Part shown: one piece after another, positions 54,294 through 63,100 of the stretch
Layout: the number at the start of each line of letters is the position of its first letter
Numbering within the stretch: position 1 is the first letter of the stretch
Origin: UBA5066 sp048500275
GTDB taxonomy: Bacteria > Acidobacteriota > Thermoanaerobaculia > UBA5066
NCBI GenBank assembly: GCA_048500275.1
Contig: JASNYI010000001.1
Coordinates: forward strand, 1,364,001-1,428,000
DNA length: 64,000 nucleotides
Reading direction: 5' to 3'
Translations under genes and position numbers: made by a program
Notes under the pieces: model-generated
Told to the model about the DNA's origin: nothing
What the model saw: only the letters and a program-made list of their open reading frames with translations
The model's database searches: none

Positions 54294-56685
54294 CGAGGAT
54301 GAAATGCGTGCTCGCTGCCGAGACGTTCTGGACCTTGTAGGTCGCCGTCCCGTCGGTCGCGAGGCGGAGGACGGCGTTGTTGGCCCGGGTCTTCCCGGGG
54401 GCGTAGAAGATCGCGCTCGCCGGGGGATTCGGGCTGATACCGTTCCCCGGGAAGATCCGCAGCTCGCCGGCCGCCCCGGGGCCCGTGACCGTGACGTTCA
54501 CGGCGAGGGAGACGGCGGTCTCGGGGACCCCGCAGCGGCCGGAGACGTCGAACGTCCGGGTCGCGCCCGCCACGAGGGCCGGCGCCGCGGCGTCGGGCCC
54601 CGTCGCGTTGCGCGTGTCGAAGAGGCGGCACGGCGTGATCGCGAAGTACCGCGTCATGGAGGGGGGCGGGAGGTAGGCAAAGCCGTTCGTCAGGGTGCCG
54701 GCCTGGGCGTCGGGGTTCGTGACGACGACGTTCACGAGGCCGGCGGCACGCGCGGGCGTGGTGGCGGTGAGCGTCGTCGAGTTGACGAAGGTGCGGGTTG
54801 CGACCGTGCCACCGAAGGTGACGGTGGGCGTGGCGACGAAGCCCGTGCCGGTGATCGTCACGCTCGTCCCGCCCGCCGTCGAGCCCGAGTTGGGAGAGAC
54901 GGCCGTGACCGTTGGCGGCGCGGCGGCGGCCGAGTAGGTGTAGCCGCTCCGAAGCGTCGCCGTCTGCTGGTCGGCGTTCATGACGACGACGTCGACGAGG
55001 CCGGTGTTCGTGGCGGAGGGGGTGGTGGCCGTGATCGTCGTCGAGTTGACGACGCTGACCCCCGTGAGCGCCTTCGCGTTCGGCGAACCGCCGAAGACGT
55101 TGTTCGACGGGAGCTCGACGAACGCGACCGTGGCGCCCGAGGTGAAGCCGCTTCCCGTGATGGTGACCGCCTGCCCGCCGCCCAGCGGGCCGGAGCCTGG
55201 GGAGATGCCTATGCCGCTCGGCGGCGGCGGGACGACGCCGCCGACCACGGTCGCCAGGCAGGACCCGGCAGCGATGTTGTCCAGGATTCCGTTGGAGTTC
55301 CCCGCCGGGACGCCGGCGACGGAGGACGGGTGAAAGACGAGCGCGGAATCGCAGTCCCCCCTCATGTGGCAGTAGCTCATGAGGGTCCCGGTGACGTTGG
55401 TGACCCCGTTGATCGTCTGCGGCGACGGGCAGCTCCCCTGCGGGGAGCATCCCCCTTCGGACGCGAGGCAGGTGTCGATCGGCGGGGTGCCGTAAGCGCA
55501 GTTGTGGGTGTGCCGCGCACCGAAGTTGTGCCCGATCTCGTGCGCCAGGATGAGCAGGTCTCCGGCCTGATAGTTGACCTTGAACAGCTGGTTGACGCTG
55601 TAGCCAACGCCGTTGCAGAGGCCCGAGAGCCAGGCGATGCCGGAGGCGGAGTTCGAGGAGCTCTGGCGGCCCGAGAGGTAGGCGGCCACGGCCCGCCTCA
55701 CAACCGTCCTCGGGTAGTTGGCTTCCCAGTAGTTCGTGAACTCGTCGAGCTTCGTGCCGTCGGCGTTCCCCGTCGTGTCCACGTAGGGGTCCTCGCCCTC
55801 CGTCGCACGGATGATCGTGTACCCCTGCAGGACGCGGACCCCCTGGTTCACGACGCTCCCCGCGTCGCGCTCGTAGATGGTGTTCACGCCCGCGACGAGC
55901 GTGGCGATGTAGCTGATGGCGTTCGCGACGCTGCCTCCGTGACGGGCGGCGTTGACCCACTCCGCGTCCGTGTCGAAGGCGATGACGGCGGTCTTCGTCG
56001 GCGGCGCGAGCGCCCTGAGGCCGGACGGAAGGGCCGGGGACGGCTCGTCCGCAGGCTCCTCGCCGGAGTGGCGAGGGCCGTCGACCAGGGCGGCCTCGCC
56101 CTGGTCCTGCCCGCAGGTCCACGCGGGGCGGGGCTCCCCGCCTTCGGCGAACTTCGCGTCGGGGCGGAGCACGCGAAGGGCGCCCGGCCGCCTCGGGTCC
56201 GGGTCCGGCTCGATCTCCACGAGTCCGTCGTCGCCGAAGGCGAAGCCACCCCTGACCCCGGCCACCGGGTCGACCCAGGTGACGACCCGGACCGGCTCCC
56301 CTCCGTCCGCCGTCGCGCCCTTGAAGAAGGCGAGCGGGGACCGCGGCAGCTCGACCTCGCGACCCCCGACGAAGCGGACGATCCGGGCGTCCGGTGAGTA
56401 GACGTCGAACCGGGTGAGGACGACCGGCCGGCGGACGCCGGGAGCGACCGGCCAGCCGGCGAGACGGAGGCCGTCGTTCATGCCGATCGCGAGAAGCGCG
56501 GCGGTGGCGTCCTCGCCGAACCGGAGGGACTCCATCTCCCCGCTGCCGCCGGGAACGTCCTCGATCGGCCCCGGGGTCGCTGCCCGCAGGGGCTCCTCGC
56601 GCCCGGGCACGCCACCGCCCATCCCGTTCGCCGCGGAGAAGGAGGCCGCGAGAACGGTCAGGACCAGGAATCGAGCAGCTCTCAT
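54268..56685 (-). CDS. Secreted M12-like zinc metalloprotease with IPT/TIG domains and TPCR-type domain
   Basis: An 805-residue protein. The ATG at 56685 has GGAGG eight bases upstream and gives a signal peptide (RFLVLTVLAASFSAANG). The propeptide region contains WTCGQD near 190, which could be a cysteine switch. The catalytic domain (about 230-450) has HEIGHNFGARH at 382-392 and a downstream Met-turn in TLMSYCH, as in reprolysin-like metzincins. Two IPT/TIG domains follow (GIGISPGSGPLGGGQAVTI; VTAVSPNSGSTAGGTSVTI) and then the recurrent module (FAITPCRLFDTRNATGP ... FILDVSGYFLP). It is probably an extracellular protease. It heads the three-gene run that continues to 52329. Confidence 0.9.
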   Translation of the reverse strand: MRAARFLVLTVLAASFSAANGMGGGVPGREEPLRAATPGPIEDVPGGSGEMESLRFGEDATAALLAIGMNDGLRLAGWPVAPGVRRPVVLTRFDVYSPDARIVRFVGGREVELPRSPLAFFKGATADGGEPVRVVTWVDPVAGVRGGFAFGDDGLVEIEPDPDPRRPGALRVLRPDAKFAEGGEPRPAWTCGQDQGEAALVDGPRHSGEEPADEPSPALPSGLRALAPPTKTAVIAFDTDAEWVNAARHGGSVANAISYIATLVAGVNTIYERDAGSVVNQGVRVLQGYTIIRATEGEDPYVDTTGNADGTKLDEFTNYWEANYPRTVVRRAVAAYLSGRQSSSNSASGIAWLSGLCNGVGYSVNQLFKVNYQAGDLLILAHEIGHNFGARHTHNCAYGTPPIDTCLASEGGCSPQGSCPSPQTINGVTNVTGTLMSYCHMRGDCDSALVFHPSSVAGVPAGNSNGILDNIAAGSCLATVVGGVVPPPPSGIGISPGSGPLGGGQAVTITGSGFTSGATVAFVELPSNNVFGGSPNAKALTGVSVVNSTTITATTPSATNTGLVDVVVMNADQQTATLRSGYTYSAAAAPPTVTAVSPNSGSTAGGTSVTITGTGFVATPTVTFGGTVATRTFVNSTTLTATTPARAAGLVNVVVTNPDAQAGTLTNGFAYLPPPSMTRYFAITPCRLFDTRNATGPDAAAPALVAGATRTFDVSGRCGVPETAVSLAVNVTVTGPGAAGELRIFPGNGISPNPPASAIFYAPGKTRANNAVLRLATDGTATYKVQNVSAASTHFILDVSGYFLP

Positions 56686-56969
56686 TCGGACCCCCTCCGG
56701 GCCGCCGCCCCTGGCGAACGCGGCCCTTCGCACCTTCGAATCTAGTCCCTCCGGATCGGGCTTTCCAGCGGCGCTCAACACGGCGGGCGCTCCTTCCCCC
56801 TGGGGAGTGTCGGTGACTCACGCCCGGGAGCACCACGGTCCCGGAGGCGAGGCCCGGCGCGACCCGGGAGGGGAGCGCCTGGCCCCCGGTCGAGTTGGCG
56901 CCGGTCCGATCCGGGCGTACGGTGCCGAACGAGATGCGTCTCTCCCCGTTCGCCGCCCCGAGGAGCCCG

Positions 56970-59459
56970 ATGCGGGCCGTCCTCCTCGCCGCGCTCGCCG
57001 CTCTCGCGCTCGCCGTGGAGCAGCCCGCCTCCGCCCAGCTCGCCGTCTACACCGATTCCCTCCAGAGCGGCTTCGCCGACTGGTCGTGGGGAACGAGGGA
57101 CCTCGCACAGACCGCCGTCGTCCGGAGCGGCTCCGCGGCGATCTCGTTCGAGCCGGACGGCTGGGCCGGGCTCTTCTTCCACCGGGACGCCGGGTTCACG
57201 GGAGCCGAGTACGAGGCGCTCGAGCTCTGGGTCCGCGGCGCGGGCGCCGGGGGACAGCAGGTCACGGTGGCGATCCTCGTCGGCGGGAATCCCGCCGGAT
57301 CGGCGGCGCTCGCCGGCTTCGTCGAAGGGGGCGCGATTCCCGCGGGGAGCTGGGCGAAGGCGACCGTGCCGTTCTCGGCGCTGGGACTCTCGACAGGGAG
57401 CTGGGACGGCCTCTGGCTCCAGGACGCGACGGGCGGAAACCAGGCGACGCTCTACGTCGACGACGTTCGCCTCCTGCCGCGCACGTCTCCCCCGCCTCCT
57501 CCTCCCGTCGGCGCGCCCGTGACGGTCTCGGTCGATCCCTCGCTCGACCGGCGCGCCGTCAGCCCTCACATCTTCGGCGTGAACTTCGGCTCCGATTCCC
57601 AGGCCGCGGCCCTCCGCTGGCCGGCGCGGCGCTGGGGCGGTAACGCCGTGACCCGCTACAACTGGCAGAACGACACGTCGAACAAGGGGATGGACTGGTT
57701 CTTCATGAACGTGCCGGACGACAACCCCGACCCCGGCGCGCTCCCGTTCGGCTCTTCGGCCGACCGCTTCCTCGCCGCGACGCGGGCCGCCGGCGGCGAG
57801 CCGATCCTCACGGTGCCGCTCATCGGGTGGACGCCGAAGGCGCGGCAGAAGGACTGGGGCTTCTCGGTAGCCAAGTACGGCGCCCAGACGGAGACGGAGT
57901 GCACGGCGACGGGCGGCGCCTTCTGGTGCGAGCCCGACGCGGGCAGCGGCGTCCGCCCCGGCGGCGCTTTCGTGACGGGGAACGACCCCCTCGACACGTC
58001 GGTCGCCGTCGGGCCGCCCTTCGTGACGGCCTGGATGGCCCACCTCGCCACGCAGTTCGGGACGGCAGGCGCCGGGGGCATCCGCTGGTACGCCCTCGAC
58101 AACGAGCCGGCCCTCTGGAACTCCACTCACCGCGACGTCCACCCGGAGCCGCTCACGTTCGACGAGCTCTGGACGAAGTCGCGCGACGTCGCCGCCGCGA
58201 TCAAGGCGAAGGACCCGGCCGCGGTCGTCTTCGGACCCGTTTCGTGGGGGTGGTGCGAGTACTTCTACTCGGCCGCGGACGACTGCTCGCCGAACGGGGC
58301 CGACTTCATCGCCCACGGGAGCGTCCCGCTGACGCAGTGGTACCTCCGGCAGGTGAGGGCGCACGAGATCGCGAACGGCGTTCGGCTCGTCGACGTCCTC
58401 GACGTCCACTACTACCCGCAGGCCCAGGGCGTCGCCCTCTCGGACGACGAGTCGGCCGCGACCTCGGCCCGCCGGCTCCGGTCGCTCCGCAGCCTCTGGG
58501 ACCCCTCGTACGTCGACGAGTCGTGGATCGGCACGCCGGTCCGGCTCATCCCTCGGATGAAGGAGTGGATCGCGGCCGAGCTGCCCGGCACGAAGCTCGC
58601 GATCACCGAGTACAGCTGGGGGAACGACCACGGGCTCTCGAGCGCACTCGCGCAGGTGGAGGTGCTCGGCATCTTCGCCCGCGAGGGAGTCGACGTGGCG
58701 ACGCGATGGGTCGCGCCCGCCGCGGGCTCGCTCGTCGAGGACGCCTTCCGGCTCTGGCTCGACTACGACGGCGCGGGGACGCGCGTGGCGGGTGCGAGCG
58801 TGCGGGCCGTCTCGAGCGAGGCCGACGCCGTGAGCGGCTATGCGGTCGCGGCCCCGGGGGGGCCGCTCCGCGTCGTCCTCGTGAACCGTGACACGGTGCA
58901 GCGCCCGGCGACGGTGACGCTCGCGGGCGGGGGGAGCCGGAGCGTCCGGCTCTTCGGCTTCGACGGCGCGACGCGACTCTCCGCTCTCGGCACGGCGGCG
59001 CTCTCCGGCGGCGCGCTCACGATCGACCTGCCGCCGCGGTCGGCGCGGCTCGTGGAGGTCGCACCCGATGGCGTGACGCCGAGCCCCTCCACCTTCCACA
59101 CGCTCGCTCCGTGCCGCCTCCTCGACACCCGCAACGCCGCGGGACCGTTCGGCGGGCCGGCACTCGCCGCCGGCGAGACGAGGTCGTACACCGTGGCCAG
59201 CGGCGCGTGCGGCGTCCCGGCCGACGCGAAAGGCGTGGCGATCAACGTGACGGTGACCGCGCCGACCGCAGCCGGCTCGCTGACGCTCTTCCCCGGCGGC
59301 GGTGTCGCTCCGGGGACGAACACCGTCTCCTTCGCCGCCGGGAGGACCCGGGCGAACAACGTGCTCATCGGCCTCGCGGGCGGCGTTTTCTCGGTGACGA
59401 ACCGGCAGGAGACCGGCGCCGTCCACGTGATCGTCGACGTGTCGGGCACGTTCCGGTAG
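56970..59459 (+). CDS. Secreted GH44 family glycosidase with N-terminal CBM-like and C-terminal TPCR-type domains
   Basis: An 829-residue enzyme. The ATG at 56970 follows GAGGAG and yields a signal peptide (VLLAALAALALAVEQPASAQ). Residues ~25-170 are a carbohydrate-binding-like beta sandwich. The catalytic part has RWPARRWGGNAVTRYNW (219-232), ALDNEPALWNSTHRDVHP with acid/base Glu379, and AITEYSWGNDHG with nucleophile Glu547, which fits GH44 (endoglucanase/xyloglucanase). A small beta domain and the recurrent module (FHTLAPCRLLDTRNAAGP ... VIVDVSGTFR) end the protein. GH44 enzymes cleave internal beta-1,4 glucan links of plant polysaccharides; the exact substrate is inference. The gene is divergent from the metalloprotease, 284 bases apart. 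Confidence 0.9.
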   Translation: MRAVLLAALAALALAVEQPASAQLAVYTDSLQSGFADWSWGTRDLAQTAVVRSGSAAISFEPDGWAGLFFHRDAGFTGAEYEALELWVRGAGAGGQQVTVAILVGGNPAGSAALAGFVEGGAIPAGSWAKATVPFSALGLSTGSWDGLWLQDATGGNQATLYVDDVRLLPRTSPPPPPPVGAPVTVSVDPSLDRRAVSPHIFGVNFGSDSQAAALRWPARRWGGNAVTRYNWQNDTSNKGMDWFFMNVPDDNPDPGALPFGSSADRFLAATRAAGGEPILTVPLIGWTPKARQKDWGFSVAKYGAQTETECTATGGAFWCEPDAGSGVRPGGAFVTGNDPLDTSVAVGPPFVTAWMAHLATQFGTAGAGGIRWYALDNEPALWNSTHRDVHPEPLTFDELWTKSRDVAAAIKAKDPAAVVFGPVSWGWCEYFYSAADDCSPNGADFIAHGSVPLTQWYLRQVRAHEIANGVRLVDVLDVHYYPQAQGVALSDDESAATSARRLRSLRSLWDPSYVDESWIGTPVRLIPRMKEWIAAELPGTKLAITEYSWGNDHGLSSALAQVEVLGIFAREGVDVATRWVAPAAGSLVEDAFRLWLDYDGAGTRVAGASVRAVSSEADAVSGYAVAAPGGPLRVVLVNRDTVQRPATVTLAGGGSRSVRLFGFDGATRLSALGTAALSGGALTIDLPPRSARLVEVAPDGVTPSPSTFHTLAPCRLLDTRNAAGPFGGPALAAGETRSYTVASGACGVPADAKGVAINVTVTAPTAAGSLTLFPGGGVAPGTNTVSFAAGRTRANNVLIGLAGGVFSVTNRQETGAVHVIVDVSGTFR

Positions 59460-59494
59460 GCGGCCGGGTGGCCGAAGAGGCCGGAGGGAACTAC

Positions 59495-59530
59495 GACTAC
59501 ACCTGCTAGTATGTATTTGAAGGTGTATTC
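59495..59530 (+). promoter_or_regulatory. Promoter and inverted-repeat operator of vapBC
   Basis: GACTACACCT (59495-59504) and AGGTGTATTC (59521-59530) form an inverted repeat matching at nine of ten positions, with 16 bases between. TAGTAT (59507-59512), a likely -10 box, lies between the arms, and the right arm includes the weak ribosome site before the GTG. This AT-rich patch is unusual here. VapB antitoxins normally repress their own promoter through such sites. Confidence 0.6.
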
Positions 59531-59743
59531 GTGCGCACGAACATCGTCCTCGACGACGACCTGGTCCGCGAGGCGACCCGCCTCACCGGCATCCGGACGA
59601 AGAGATCCCTCGTCGACGAGGCCCTCCGGCTCCTGGTGAAGACGAAGAAGCGCCGGTCGATCCTCGCCCTGAAGGGGAAGGTGCGCTTCGCCGACGGATA
59701 CGACCACAAGGCGCTCCGGGGGCGCGATCTTGATCCTCGTTGA
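59531..59743 (+). CDS. vapB: VapB-type antitoxin
   Basis: A 70-residue antitoxin. The N-terminus MRTNIVLDDDLVREATRLTG and TKRSLVDEALRLLVK form the ribbon-helix-helix DNA-binding pattern of VapB proteins of the type II (DUF2191) group. The C-terminal tail (KVRFADGYDHKALRGRD) would wrap the PIN toxin. The start is a GTG directly after the operator. The frame overlaps the toxin gene by 14 bases. It neutralises the VapC next door and with it represses the operon. Confidence 0.88.
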   Translation: MRTNIVLDDDLVREATRLTGIRTKRSLVDEALRLLVKTKKRRSILALKGKVRFADGYDHKALRGRDLDPR

Positions 59744-60137
59744 CAGCTCCGTCCTGATCGATTTCCTGCGGGGCGGGGAATCGCCGGCCGTGCGGCGTCT
59801 GGAGGAGATCGAGAGCGAAGGAGAGGCGGCCGGATGGGCGCTTCCCCTCGTCTGCCTCCAGGAGATCCTCCAGGGCGCGAAGGACGAACGGGAGTGGAAG
59901 GCACTTCGACAGACGCTCGAGTCTCAGGAGGTCGTCTCACCCGCCGATCCCCTCGCCGTCCACGTCGAAGCGGCCCGAATCTACTTCGAGTGCCGCCGGC
60001 GAGGTCTCACCGTTCGGAGCTCGACCGACTGCTTCATCGCCGCGCTCGCGCTCGAGGGCGGGCACGTCCTGCTCCACGACGACGCGGACTTCGACGCGAT
60101 TGCGAGGGTCCGGCCTCTCCGAACGCTCCGGGGGTAA
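59730..60137 (+). CDS. vapC: VapC-type PIN-domain ribonuclease toxin
   Basis: A 135-residue PIN-domain nuclease. The metal-binding acidic residues are in place: Asp5 in LVDSSVLIDFL, Glu in CLQEILQG, Asp in SSTDCFIAALAL, and the Asp cluster HDDADFDAIA. VapC toxins cut tRNA or rRNA and stop translation. TTG or ATG choice is not critical: the frame begins MILVDSS, overlapping vapB by 14 bases. The pair is intact and located among secreted-protein genes, unlike its neighbours in function, which suits a horizontally acquired module. Confidence 0.93.
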   Translation: MILVDSSVLIDFLRGGESPAVRRLEEIESEGEAAGWALPLVCLQEILQGAKDEREWKALRQTLESQEVVSPADPLAVHVEAARIYFECRRRGLTVRSSTDCFIAALALEGGHVLLHDDADFDAIARVRPLRTLRG

Positions 60138-60141
60138 CGCC

Positions 60142-60186
60142 CGACCGCGTGCGGCCCGCCTTGATCGCCGCGCGCTCTCGCGGTCC
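60142..60186. repeat. Copy A of a repeat flanking the Kelch gene
   Basis: A ~45-base segment beginning CGACCGCG and ending GCGGTCC, containing GATCGCCGCGCG, resembles the segment at 63828-63873 on the other side of the Kelch-protein gene (about four of five positions by eye). Its ends GACCGCG and CGCGGTC are inverted repeats. It may be coincidence in GC-rich DNA. Confidence 0.3.
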
Positions 60187-60194
60187 TTCGCCCT

Positions 60195-63100
60195 TCAGCG
60201 GTAGTAGCCGCTGACGTCGACGATCAGCTCGACCGTTCCCGTCGCTTGCCGGTCGAGGACGCTGAGCGCTCCTTCCGCGAGGCCCATCGTCACGTTGTTC
60301 GCCCGCGTCCGCCCGGCCGCGAAGTGGATCGAGGCTGTCTCGGGCGCGGGCCCGCTCCCGGGGTGGAGCGTGAGCGAGCCGCTCTCCGTCGGCGCCGTGA
60401 CGGTGACGTTCAGGGCGACGGCAGCCGCATCCGACGGCACGCCGCACTGGCCGCCGATCACGAAGAGCCGCGAGGCTCCCGCCGCGAGCGGCGGGGCGCC
60501 GTAGGATCCGGCAGCGTTGCGCGTGTCGACGATTCGGCAGGGAGTGACGGGGTAGAAGCCTGCCGGCGAGGTCGGGAAGAACGTGGCGGAGACGGTCTTC
60601 GGGCCGTCCATCGTCACGGTGCAGTTGCCCGTTCCCGAGCAGCCGCCGCCCAGCCAGCCGGCGAAGCGGGATCGCGGACTCGGCATCTTCCCCAGATTGA
60701 CCGATGTACCGCTCGCGAAGACTGCCGAACACCTGAGACCGCATTCGATGCTGCCCCCGGAGGCCGTCACGATGTCTCCGCCCGTGCCGTTTCGGACGAC
60801 GTCGAGGCGGTAGTAGAGGCCGACGGGGATCGTCTTTCTCGCTTCCGCGGCGCAGTCGCCCTTCCTCACGACGATGCCGACGACGATCGAAGGTGCGCCC
60901 GCCGTGGCCGTGAACGTGATCTCGCGAGATCCCTGCCCGGCGTCGAGGCTCGCTCCTTCGACCGACCACTCATAGGTGGCGTCCGGTCCCGCGTCGGGCA
61001 CGGAGGCCGCATGCGCGGAACCTGCGTCGAGGACCGAGTCCGGAGCGACGATCGACACGGCGGGAGGCGAGCAGGCCGGAGGGGAGAAGGACCAGAGGTC
61101 GGGCAGGGTCCCGCGCGTTCCGGTGGAGTCGGTCCCGAATCCACCGAGGAGCAGGAGCGTTCCGCTCGCGCCGCTCGTTGCGGCCGAAGAATGCCGCCCG
61201 CCCGGGCCGTTTCCCTCCCCCGGCACTCCCCCGTCGCCGTAGACCCCCGGGTCGAAGACGTCGTTCGATCCGTGCATCCAGGCCCAGCCGGCCCCGTCCC
61301 AGCGCCAGAGGTCGTTCAGGTAGCCGACTCCTCCGGTTGTGCTTCCCTGGCCCCCGAAGACCCAGAAGTGGCCTCGTTCGTCGACCCACGATGCCGCGTA
61401 CATCCGTCTCCCCGGCGTATACCAGGGCGCCGAGACGCCCTTCTCTCCATAGACCCCGTGGTTGAGGCCTCCCTGGCCGTCGGTGAACCGGGTCCAGTAC
61501 GAACCGTCCCACCGCCAGAGGTCGTAGTTCTGGATTTGAGAGCGGTGCCAACCGCCGAAGAGCCAGACGACACCGTCCGGCCCTGCAGCGGCTGTCGCAC
61601 CCGCCAGCGACGACGGCGAGTTGTCAGGAGCGGGCACTCCGAGGGCACCTCGCTCCCCGAGGGCTCCCGCGCTGCTCGACCCGTGAATCCAGGTCCAGGC
61701 GGCGCCGTCCCAGCGCCAGAGGTCGTTGAGCGTCCCGCCGCCGGTCTGCCCGACCCCATAGCCCCCGAAAAGCCAGAGATCCCCCGCCGGGTCCCTCCAG
61801 GCGGACGCGAGGTGTCGAGCGCCCGGGACGTTCGAGGCATCAGGGACTCCCCTCGTGCCATACCGGCCGAACTCCCAGCGGGACGTCGCTCCGCTCATCC
61901 AGGTCCACATCGCGCCGTCCCACCGCCAGAGGTCGTTCGTGGCTCCTTCGTCGTGGCTGGGAGGGCAGCTTCCCCCGAAGACCCACAAGTCTCCCGTGGC
62001 GTCGATCCACGAGGCCGCCGCGCTCCTCCCGCCGGGGACGTTCCCGGGCGCGGGGACCCCCTTCGTTCCCGCGACGCCCGGCTGGTCTTCTTCGCTCGAT
62101 CCGCCCAGCCACGTCCAGTTCGAGCCGTCCCATCGCCAGAGGTCGTTCAAGTAGCCCTGCCCTGCGCCGGAAAAGCCGTAACCGCCGAACAGGTAGACCT
62201 CACCGTTCGCAGCCCGGCAGACCGTGGCTTCCTGTCGGGCGCCCGGACGATTCGCGGGGCCCGGCAGCCCCCTCGTTCCGTAAACGCCCGCCTGGCTCGC
62301 TCCTCGCGAGCCGGAGCGCCAGGCCCACTGCGTTCCGTCCCAGCTCCAGAGGTCGTTCAACGGGCCGATGTTTCCAGTTTCCGAGGAGCCGTTCCCCCCG
62401 AGAATCGCCACGTCGCCCGAGACCCCGGCGAAGACCATCGCCGCGTACCGCGCCCCTGGGCCGTTTGCCGGCGCGGGAACTCCCGCCTCGCCGTAGATAC
62501 CGGGGGCGCCGGGAGTCTCGGAGCCCCGCATCCACACCCAGTTCGTTCCGTCCCACTTCCAGAGGTCGTTGTAGAGTTCGTCCGCCCGTGCTGCCGGATT
62601 CAGGAGTACGGTGCCGCCCAGAATCCACACGTTCTCGCTCGCGTCGACCCACGAGGCCGCGCTCCTCCGCCCGCCGGGTACGTTCGAAGCAGCGGCAACT
62701 CCCTTCGTGCCATAGACCCCCGCTTGCCCCGGAACGTCGGAGCCGCTCACCCACGTCCACATGGCTCCATCCCAAACCCAGAGGTCATTCAAGAGGCCCC
62801 AACCCGTCGATCCGGGGCCGAGACCGCCGAACAGCCAGAAGCGGCCGTCCGGCCCTACCGAGGATGTGGCCCAGATGCGTCCCCCCGGAGTGTTCGTGGG
62901 GCTCGCGACGCCCTTCGTGCCGTAGACCCCCGCCTGACTGAACAGACCCGACCCGCTCATCCAGGTCCAGGTCGCTCCGTCCCATTTCCAGAGGTCGTTG
63001 AGATGCCCGCTCGCGCCTGTGGGGACCCCTGCGAAACCTCGTCCGCCAAAGAGCCAGAAGGCGCCGTTTCCGTCGGTCCAGAAAGCGGCCGAACGACGGG

